This document shows, piece after piece, positions 20,067-26,911 of a stretch of 26,911 nucleotides of DNA (its first letter is position 1; each line of letters starts with the position of its first letter). This stretch comes from Priapulus caudatus (Eukaryota > Priapulida > Priapulimorpha > Priapulimorphida > Priapulidae), in NCBI RefSeq assembly GCF_000485595.1, contig NW_014577793.1, forward strand, positions 87,743 through 114,653. Reading direction: 5' to 3'. The notes beneath the pieces were generated by a model. The model was not told the origin of the DNA, made no database searches, and saw only the letters and a list, made by a program, of their open reading frames with translations. A program made the position numbers and the translations under genes.

Positions 20067-20398
20067 CGCACGCACGCACGCACGCACGCGACGCGCGCCG
20101 CACGCACGCACGCACGCACCACGCACGTCGGGAGCACGCAACGCAGGCATTCACGCGCCGCCCGCACGCACGCACGCACGCACCACGCAGCACGCACGCA
20201 CGCCCGCACGCGCGCCGCACGCACACACGCACGCCACGCACGAACGCACGCACACCCGCACGCACGCCGCACGCACGCACGCAGGCACTCACGCGCGCAA
20301 CAACGCACGCACGCCCACGCACGAACGCACGCAGCCACGCACACACACGCACACGCTCGCACGTACCTAGGCTCGTACGCACGCACGGCAGGCACTCA
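20067..20398. repeat. CGCA tetranucleotide tract
   Basis: (CGCA)n with CGCC, CACA and CAGG interruptions. It ends about 50 bp from the donor of the Ig7 first-half exon, so the intron begins with UGCG-rich RNA. His/Ala/Thr/Arg-rich frames are artefacts. Confidence 0.96.
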
Positions 20399-20447
20399 CG
20401 CACTCATACAAGCACGCAGGCCCGGAAGGAACAACGAATGACCTCAC

Positions 20448-20551
20448 CGGATTGTGATTGGTGGATCGCCGCTGCTGACGCCACAGAACGCCAGCGCCCT
20501 CTTTCCTTGACTCAGTCTCTGGAAACTCGAACGGGTCGATGCTAGGCGGCA
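20448..20551 (-). CDS. Dscam: Dscam Ig7 first-half exon with a frameshift
   Basis: A 104-nt exon with acceptor TGTTTGCAG and donor GTGAGGTC. In phase 1 it starts VPPSIDPFEFPETESRKEG, matching the PPxIxPFEFP start of DSCAM Ig7. The coherent continuation is one frame over: AFCGVSSGDPPITIR with the first Ig Cys, ending in phase 2 and joining WQKDG of exon 5969-6147. Its length is one base more (or two fewer) than the phases require, so there is one net indel just before the Cys. The break most likely reflects sequence error, since both parts are well conserved. Confidence 0.8.
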
Positions 20552-20953
20552 CTGCAAACACATAGTCATCATGTACACAGCGACGTCGACACCAGTGGGC
20601 GAACGTCCGCCAATGATAAGATTGAGTTAACGAAATGAACCGAAGCGTCGGCAGAGATGCTGTAGCTTCACGCTGCAGAGTGAGACTAACTGCACACGTT
20701 GCTTATGCCACCTAGTAGACTGAGTGAATTAGCCACGCGTATGCACATGCACGCACGCGCAACCCCATGGATATTACAATTGGTGCACCTTTAACATGAT
20801 AGATGTAAATTGTGTTAATAGATTATATAAATATATATATAGGAGATATAATTATGCACCTTTAACATGATAGATTGAATTGTGTTAATAGATTATATAT
20901 ATATATAGGAGATATAATTATGCACGTTTTATGTAATAGACGTATATATCTAC
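20552..20953. other. Intron Ig7/Ig6
   Basis: About 400 bp, with unique sequence at 20552-20783 and a tandem repeat from 20784 to the Ig6 donor. Confidence 0.65.
20784..20953. repeat. 71/66-bp tandem repeat, about 2.4 units
   Basis: Units start at TGCACCTTTAACATGATAGA (20784), again at 20855, and with TGCACGTTTT at 20921. They contain a (TA)n run and AGGAGATATAATTA. Units differ by a few bases and by TA length. The partial third unit runs up to the Ig6 second-half donor. Confidence 0.9.
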
Positions 20954-21115
20954 CTTTGACGGTGACAACAACACGGCTGCGTGTCCCCTGTCCTGCGGAT
21001 TCCTGGCTATGCAGGTGTACTCCCCCTCATCCACATCCTCCACCACACTCTCACCACCACCAGCATCCCATCGGCTGACGGATGCTGCCTGTGATTGTCG
21101 GCAACCGCGCTCCCC
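20954..21115 (-). CDS. Dscam: Dscam Ig6 second-half exon with frame breaks
   Basis: A 162-nt exon with acceptor TTGGTTTCAG and donor GTAGATAT. Frame segments on the minus strand are ARLPTITGSIRQ, then DGMLVV, then ESVVEDVDEGEYTCIARN with the second Ig Cys, then SAGQGTRSRVVVTVK. Moving between them needs about three one- or two-base corrections; for example, one T is missing between AA and TCC in the N-S-A-G turn. DEGEYTC matches Ig6 of DSCAM proteins. It pairs with 23512-23622. Confidence 0.82.
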
Positions 21116-21167
21116 CTGAAACCAACCAATGAGCGTCAGCGAAATCTGAAGCAGGGGGTTTGGGTTT

Positions 21168-21252
21168 GGTTGGGCGGGGTTATCTTTTGGTTGGCTGGGG
21201 TTGTATTTTGGCGGGCGGGGTTGTATTTTTTGGTGGGCGGGGGTAGTTTTTT
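21168..21252. repeat. 21-bp G-rich tandem repeat, four units
   Basis: Units of the type GGTGGGCGGGGTTGTATTTT start at 21168, 21189, 21210 and 21232. Each contains a GGGCGGGG-like core (a GC-box match and a G-quadruplex candidate). It lies about 50 bp upstream of the Ig6 second-half acceptor on the sense strand. Confidence 0.85.
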
Positions 21253-21678
21253 CGTTGTCGCACTGTCAGTGACCATACATGCGCATCGTCTTGAATACGC
21301 GCGTCCTTTGTAACGCTGTTAGCAACGCACGACAAGCATTAGTGGAAAATGCCGCTTTTTAACGCAAACACAGCAGAATATTACGTAGCGGATCGCGTGA
21401 CGTCACTCCGCTCATCGTTTGTATCGAAATCGCGCGGACTCTATCCACTCTTTAGCGACATTCGCGTGAAAATCGGAGTTGAAATGAGAGCCGGGTGACA
21501 ATTATAATAGATCACGTGTGTTTGCGTGTTGCGCTAGCGATACGTGGCTGTGTGGGATAACATAGCATGGGGTTTTGCTGTGATATTAGGATGTGTGGAG
21601 AAGGCTGCTCCCCATCGCAGGCCACGCGTAACGCGAACGGTTGAGTAAACCATCTCAAAGCATGATTAATAACGTTAC

Positions 21679-21969
21679 GTGTGTGTGCGTGTGTGTGTGT
21701 GTGTGTGTGCGGCGTGCGTGCGTGCGTGCTTGCTGGTGTGTGTGTGTGTGTGGGCGCGCGCGCGCGTGTGGTGTGCGCGCGGTATGTGTGTGTGCGCGTG
21801 GTGTGGCGTGTGTGTGGGGGGTGTGGGTTGTGCGCGGCGGTGTGTTTGTGTGTGCGTGTGTGTGTGCTGTGCTGTGTGTGTGTGGATGTGTTGTGTGTGT
21901 GTGTGTCTGTGTCGTGTGTGTGTGTGGTGTGTGTGTGGTGTGTGTGTGCGTCTGTGTTGTGTTGTGGTG

Positions 21970-22004
<35 letters not shown>

Positions 22005-22021
22005 TGTGCGCATGTGTGTGC
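21679..22021. repeat. GT tract with GC runs
   Basis: (GT)n with TGCG, TGGT and CGCG variants. It is CA-rich on the sense strand of the gene. Confidence 0.96.
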
Positions 22022-22596
22022 GCTGGTGAGGATAAGGACTCATGTGTGTGTCTGCTTGAGAGAGAGAACGCCTCTTGCAAGTGCTGGTAGAGGAAATCGT
22101 GCATTAGAAGAAGAAATGAACTCGAGTAGAGAACATGAGGGGGCGGTCCACGCACGGTGAGTTAGAGGAAGAAAAGGGGAGGGGGGTAGGAGGAATCCTC
22201 TTGTTAAAGCGCGGAGTTGATGTGTGCTCTAGGAGCGGTTCACCCGTGTAATGGTGGGGTAGTGGGCGGCCACATCATCACGCTGCAAAGTGCACACGTT
22301 CTAGCAAGCAACAACTATAATATAACCCGCGCTAAAATCTCGCCTTTCAACTTTACGGAGCAGTTAACTGCGCTAGAGAGACAGACAGCATAGCTGCGTG
22401 ATATTGTAGAGGAGAGAGATTCGTTCCCCGAGGCGTCAGACAAAGCACTGCAATCAGCCGCGGCAAAAGTAGCGACGGTGACGAGCGCCATCTGATTACG
22501 AACTACAAGCATGGCCGTCAGAAAGAATGATGAGGCAGGGGAAAAGAATCACAGATGAACGCTTCGCTTCTCTCCGCGAATGAGTGAGAATATTGC

Positions 22597-22655
22597 GCGC
22601 GCGTGTGTGTGTGCGTGTGTGTGTGTGTGTGTGTTGTGTGTGGTGTGTGGCTGTG

Positions 22656-22690
<35 letters not shown>

Positions 22691-22774
22691 GTTTGTTTGT
22701 ACACTTGTGTTTGCGCGCGGTGTGCGTGTTTGTCTTTGCATTTGTTTTTGCATGTGTATGATTGTGTGTATATG

Positions 22775-22834
<60 letters not shown>
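22597..22834. repeat. GT tract followed by CT tract
   Basis: (GT)n at 22601-22694, a degenerate TTTG stretch, then pure (CT)n at 22777-22834. Confidence 0.96.
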
Positions 22835-22837
<3 letters not shown>

Positions 22838-23085
22838 GCCTGTGTGGGCTCGTGCGTTTGGTAATAGTTAGTTATAGAGGATAGGCACAGCAGCGGAACG
22901 GCGTGTTAAACCACTGAAGAGCCACTCACTACGAAAAGCTATTAAACCCGGCTAGAGCCGGGGATGTGTGACAGCGACCACGCCGACACGAGCGCCGAGT
23001 CACGTGACCGGCAGACAGAAACCAACGTTAGTACGAAAACTCATTAACAAAAAATGTTTAACTCGACCACGTCAACGCATGATGA

Positions 23086-23122
23086 CAGAAAGATAGACAG
23101 AGAGAGAGACAGCGAAAGAGAA

Positions 23123-23160
<38 letters not shown>

Positions 23161-23310
23161 GAGAGAATAGAGAGAGAGAAAGAGAAAAAGGGAAGGAATG
23201 AGAAAATCAAAGGAGAAAGTGTGAGCGTGAAAGAAGCAGTGAGAAGGTGTGATAAGACGGACCGATGGTGAGTGAGAGAAAGAACAGGGAAGGAGAGAGA
23301 TTAGAGAGAT
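23086..23310. repeat. GA-rich tract
   Basis: GA repeat with GAAA interruptions. It is CU-rich on the sense strand, located 200 to 430 nt downstream of the Ig6 first-half donor. Confidence 0.93.
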
Positions 23311-23511
23311 GGGAGCTTCTTGGATTTATCAGAGCAAGCTTCGCGTTACCTATAGCAACGAAAGACCACGTGGCTGCTCTACAGACGAACACATACCGCA
23401 TGAGACATCTCAAAGGAAAAAGACATCGCTTCTATTCAAACATTCGACTGTCAGGCAACAGCGCCCTCTTTATGCGACTCATCGCCGCCAGGTGTCGACT
23501 CGATCGCCTAC

Positions 23512-23622
23512 CTTTTTCCCACGTGACAGATTCAATCGGATGTCCGCTCACGTGACACTTGATCGTCAGGTTCTTATTGGCCACCGCCGTGATGTCGGGC
23601 ATCGGGCGAATGAATGGCGGAC
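23512..23622 (-). CDS. Dscam: Dscam Ig6 first-half exon, intact
   Basis: A 111-nt exon with acceptor CGATCTATAG preceded by T-rich sequence, donor GTAGGCG, phase 1 at both ends. It encodes G-PPFIRPMPDITAVANKN, then LTIKCHVSGHPIESVTWEK with the first Ig Cys and the core Trp. GPPFIRPM with ITA is diagnostic of the start of DSCAM Ig6, and HPIESVTWEK resembles the YPIDSIVWER of arthropod Dscam. It is the only exon right of 17 kb without a visible frame break. Confidence 0.93.
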
Positions 23623-23799
23623 CTATAGATCGAGAAAAGATTTAAAAAAACGAATAAAGATAAAAGAAATAAATGCTGATAAGAGATGAAGACTGCTTGC
23701 AATAAAAGCAAAGCCGCGTTACGCGTAAAAAATAACGGGAAACGATTTTCGTAATTGCTTATTTCTCGTCGCAGCGATTAAGCTCAGCTAGTAACGGTC

Positions 23800-23834
23800 T
23801 CCTCTCCTTCCTCTCTCCCCTTCCTCTCTCACCC

Positions 23835-23892
<58 letters not shown>

Positions 23893-23954
23893 TCTCTCTG
23901 CCCTACTCTATCTATCTCTCTCTCCCTCTCTCTCTCTCTTTCTGCCCTACTCTA

Positions 23955-23989
<35 letters not shown>

Positions 23990-24240
23990 CCTCTCACCCT
24001 CTCTCTCCCTCTCCTCCCTCTCCTCTCTCTCTCTCTCTCTTTCTGCCCTACTGTATCTCTCTCTCTCTCCCTCTTTCTGTTCTCTCTCCCTCTGTCTCTC
24101 TCTCTTTCTGCCCTACTCTATCTTTCTCTTTCTTTCTGTCTCTCTATCTCTCTTCTCTCTCTTTCTGCCCTACTCTATCTCTATCTCTCTTTCTGTCTCT
24201 CTCTCCCTCTCTCCCCCTCTCCCTCCCCTCCTCCTCTCTC
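23800..24240. repeat. CT microsatellite with a TTTCTGCCCTACT minisatellite
   Basis: (CT)n punctuated by about six copies of a CTGCCCTACTcTATCT motif (near 23899, 23942, 24042, 24109, 24165), giving a higher-order repeat. On the sense strand it is purine-rich. Confidence 0.93.
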
Positions 24241-24357
24241 TCACTAATCGCCTCTTGTCTCTGAGAGCGTGACCAGTCACCGCGTGCCCTGCTGATTAAC
24301 GCACAGCCGGCCCACATAATGCAGCAACACGGCGCAGGGAAAAGAAGCTAAACACCT

Positions 24358-25010
24358 CTCATCCTCCGCCTCCCCTCTTTTTTCTCTTCCTCCCTTCTTA
24401 TTCTACTCTCGCTCTCCCTCTCCTCGTTCTCCCTCCCCTCCTCAATTCTCCAGCCTTCCTTTCTTCATACTCCTCCCCCTCTTTCTCCTCATCTCCTCCT
24501 CCCCTCCTCATTCTTCCCCTCCCTCTCCTCATTCTCCCCCTCTCCCTCCTCATTCTCCCCTCTCCCTCCTCATTTCCCTCTGCCCCTCCTCATTCTCCTC
24601 CTCCCCCTCTCATTCTCGCCCTCCTCATTATCCCCCTTCCTCTCCTCATTCTCCTCTCCCCCTCCTCATTCTCCCTCTCCCTCCTCATTCTCTCTGCTCC
24701 CCTCCACATTCTCCCCCTCTCTCCTCCTCATTCTCCCCCTGCCCCTCCTCATTCTCCCCCTCTCCCCTCCTCATTCTCCCCCTCCCCCCTCCATTCCCCC
24801 CTCCCCCCTCCCTCATTCTCCCCCCTCTCCCTCCTCATTCTCTCCCTCTCCCCTCCTCATTCTCTCCCTCTCCCCTCCTCATTCTCCCCCTCTCCCTCCT
24901 CATTCTCCTCCTCCCCCTCTCCATTCTCCCCTCCCCCCTCATTATCCCCCTCCTCTCCTCATTCTCGCCCCTCTCCCTTCTCATCTCCTCATCCTCCTCT
25001 TCATCCTATC
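24358..25010. repeat. CTCCTCATTCTCCCC minisatellite
   Basis: About 650 bp of almost pure pyrimidine made of 20-25 bp units, each with a CTCATTCTCC core and a variable C/T run. There are around 25 units of varying length. Confidence 0.93.
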
Positions 25011-25257
25011 TTGCAGTGAATCTAGATCGCCAACGATTAAATTAAGAGCCTTTTCCAATTTTTCTCCGCGCGCGCGCTATAAAAAAAGAAGATGCCGCCG
25101 CGTCTCTCGCATGCGAACAAACGCCGCGGCCCTGCTTTGTTTCTTAAGAGAATTAAAATATAGCCGGAGACCGTGGCGATAATTACGCGTCCAATTACGG
25201 CATCGTCGGGAGCTGCCGTAATCACGTTAGCCGTATCGAAAGATAACGAGTTGATTT

Positions 25258-25836
25258 ATGAAACGCTCGTTCGCGCCCCTTGAGTCGGAATGCCGCTTAC
25301 GTCGTAATGAAGGGCCGGCGGCCGACGAGCGGTGCGTCGGCGGAAGACGCGGAAGAGCGATTTTTCGATGGCAGGCTGAGTTGCTGCGCGCGAACATATA
25401 CGAGAATATACGAGCGCGCGTATACACACATGGCTACATCCATGCGCGGAGTCCGGGCTACCGGAGTACTGATTGTTTTTCTCCTATTGAGCAAGGGCGC
25501 CTTACTGGCGATGACAGAGCGGCGGTCATGGACAGTCGGCATGGGAAACCCGCCATAAAATACAGGAGGATGTGTCTTCGTGTATTACGAAAACGCAATC
25601 CCTCCCAGCGCCAGGATCGTAACATGGAATTTGGTTAGGCTATGTTTTCGTTCATCAAAATATATAGAGATGACTGTGACACAATCCCGATTTCACATTG
25701 CAGAACATTTGTAGAGATGATTGATGGCGAACATTATGCAGATGATTTTTATTATCGCGAACAAAAACTACACGGGAGAGTTCATCTCATATATTTCTTA
25801 GAAAGTATCGTGCAATTACCACTCGAAATCTGCTAG
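25258..25836 (+). other. Doubtful plus-strand open frame interrupted by one TAG
   Basis: One frame is open from an ATG at 25258 to a stop at 25836, apart from a single TAG at 25636-25638. The first part is CpG-rich and Arg-rich. The second (from ATG 25642, 64 codons) is AT-rich yet open, with segments such as CRTFVEMIDGEHYADD and LIYFLESIVQL. Another frame has ATG 25441 with a short hydrophobic stretch resembling a signal peptide. No family is recognised. It is antisense in a Dscam intron and could be chance, a nested gene fragment or a degraded insertion. Confidence 0.15.
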
Positions 25837-26054
25837 CCGCTTACAATCACATCTGTAACGACGGATTTCTTCTGGCAGAGAACAACCTTCCGTTACAACT
25901 AAGAGAACCCTCAGTTAGAAACATAAGAATCCTCTGTTAAAAACGCCGTCCTTGTCACGGAGAAGGGAATAAGTTGGCGAGAGGACGCGAATGGCAGAGG
26001 TTGCATTATTGCATGGATCCGCCTACAATCATTTATGGCAGATAAATATCCCGC

Positions 26055-26205
26055 CACCCGCACCCGCCAACCCGCAACCCGCAGCACGCCCCGACCCGCC
26101 AACCCGCACGCCGCACACGCGCCCGCACCCCGCGCCCCGCACCGCCACGGCCGCACCCGCACCCGCACACGCACACGCACACGCACCCGCACGACGCACC
26201 GCGCT
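26055..26205. repeat. CCCGCA / CGCACA tract
   Basis: Degenerate ACCCGC and CACACG repeats, rich in C and CpG, 70 to 220 nt after the Ig5 donor on the sense strand. Confidence 0.9.
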
Positions 26206-26275
26206 TCGCTCAGGCTCACGGGATGACACGCCTTGTTTATTGCTCTCTCGCCCGGTCTCGCCCAGCGCTGCTTAC

Positions 26276-26577
26276 GAACACGTTCCGACGCGAGTGCACC
26301 ATGTGCTCGCGGCCGCCATGTTGCGGTTTCTCGCCGTGTACACGGCCAAAGCGCCACCATCCTCCACGCGGTACGTTGCTCCTGTTCAGATAACTAACGG
26401 ACGTCTCCGTTGTCGAGCCGGTAGGTCGTGATGGTCCGCCGCGTCGGAGCCCGTGATCGGGAGGTAAATGAGTGTCCAGAGCATCTGCGGGCGGCGGTTG
26501 CCGGACGCTTGCACTGCAGGAGTAACGGCCGACCACGGTAGATGGTCAGCTCTCCAAAACGCGGACGTGATGGGCGG
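26276..26577 (-). CDS. Dscam: Dscam Ig5 exon (whole domain), several frame breaks
   Basis: About 302 nt, acceptor GATAGCTGCAG after CT-rich sequence, donor GTAAGC. Segments in order but in changing frames: PPITSAF; FGELTIYRGRPLLLQC (first Cys); ASGNRRPQMLWTL (core Trp); LPITGSDAADHH; TTYRLDNGDVR; YLNRSNV; RVEDGG; TARNR; HGGREHMVHSRRNVF. This order matches Ig5 of arthropod Dscam (C-x-ASGN...W, NGDVxSHLNIS, VEDGG, ENRAG...H). At least five frame changes are needed. The Tyr-x-Cys strand after VEDGG is scrambled. The G expected before the donor is missing. Borders are approximate. Confidence 0.68.
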
Positions 26578-26911
26578 CTGCAGCTATCAGGCAGAGAGAG
26601 AGAGAGTGTTGAGTGCGCATCGCGCGAGGCGAGCGCTGAGAATAATGTAGGATGTAACGCGGTTTGATGAAATCATCACTAGTTTCTTATCGACAGACCG
26701 ACGACGAACCCGACGACCGACCGACCGACCGACACGACGACGACCACGACGCCGACGACCGACCGACGCCGAGCGACCGCAATTTCGACGACCGACCGCC
26801 CGACCGCCGACCGGACCGACCGACCGACCGAACCGAACACGCGACGACAGACACCCGAACACGACCGAGACACCTAACCGACCGACCGACGACCCGACCG
26901 GACCGACCGAA
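26578..26911. other. Intron upstream of Ig5 with GACC tract
   Basis: Starts with the CT-rich stretch serving the Ig5 acceptor. From about 26697 to the window end it is (GACC)n/(GACG)n repeat, CpG-rich, with an unknown end. Exons for Ig1-4 must lie further right. Confidence 0.85.

Larger units (their letters stand above)
16670..20447. other. Large intron within Ig7
   Basis: Separates the Ig7 first-half exon (20448-20551) from its second half. It spans the right end of the duplication (about 17106), a unique stretch of about 1.5 kb (17107-18600), a GT tract, more unique sequence, an interstitial telomere-like repeat, an AT-rich island and a CGCA tract. I looked for further Ig7-like alternative exons and found none. 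Confidence 0.6.
21116..23511. other. Intron within Ig6
   Basis: Contains a 21-bp G-rich tandem repeat near the acceptor side, GT tracts, a CT tract, a GA tract and unique patches (21260-21670, 22040-22590, 22870-23085). A short perfect hairpin CCCGGCT-AG-AGCCGGG lies at about 22947-22962. No exon was found in the patches. Confidence 0.6.
23623..26275. other. Intron Ig6/Ig5
   Basis: Contains two pyrimidine-rich tracts (23800-24240, 24358-25010), a CpG-rich patch with plus-strand open frames (25258-25836) and a CCCGCA-type tract. No minus-strand Ig exon was seen in it, as expected from the domain order. Confidence 0.6.

Noticed and set aside
20067-20398. CRISPR-like repeat array
   Set aside because: It is a simple tetranucleotide repeat without spacers, in a eukaryotic intron.
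22947-22962. GC-rich hairpin as a possible RNA gene or terminator
   Set aside because: The 7-bp stem with a 2-nt loop is too small and lacks tRNA, ribozyme or other known RNA context.

Overview
This is intronic and exonic DNA from a eukaryotic, almost certainly invertebrate animal genome. It holds one recognisable gene, a Dscam (Down syndrome cell adhesion molecule) family receptor, read entirely on the minus strand. Short exons (104 to 302 nt) with GT/AG borders encode consecutive half domains that follow the DSCAM order: Ig5 (26276-26577), Ig6 (23512-23622 and 20954-21115), Ig7 (20448-20551 plus a second half), Ig8, Ig9 and the first fibronectin type III domain (FN1). The 5' exons (signal peptide, Ig1-4) lie beyond the right end. 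FN2 onwards lies beyond the left end. Abundant CpG and long CA, GA, CT, CGCA and GACC simple repeats fit an invertebrate. The residues look arthropod-like to me, but the phylum cannot be fixed by eye. Layout from left to right: a CA tract (1-373); duplication copy 1 (about 481-6560); duplication copy 2 (about 6561-17106); then unique sequence (17107-26911) with Ig7 first half, Ig6 and Ig5 exons separated by repeat-rich introns. Both copies carry FN1, Ig9 second-half, Ig8 and Ig7 second-half exons. Copy 2 also has about 4.2 kb of microsatellite (10135-14340) with the Ig9 first-half exon in the middle; copy 1 lacks it. The most striking observation is that six exons occur twice, with exactly one intact copy of each. 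The intact ones lie together in 4060-10134, on both sides of the duplication junction at about 6560. The broken ones lie outside that block and carry many one-base indels in exon and intron alike. Exons in the unique right part (Ig5, Ig6 second half, Ig7 first half) and the Ig9 first-half exon also show frame breaks. This looks like an accurate contig set inside error-rich long-read sequence, possibly over a real partial tandem duplication. As assembled, intron phases do not allow the duplicated exons to be read through in one frame. A conceptual protein should be built from the intact copies. No tRNA, rRNA, CRISPR array, complete transposon or second convincing gene was seen.
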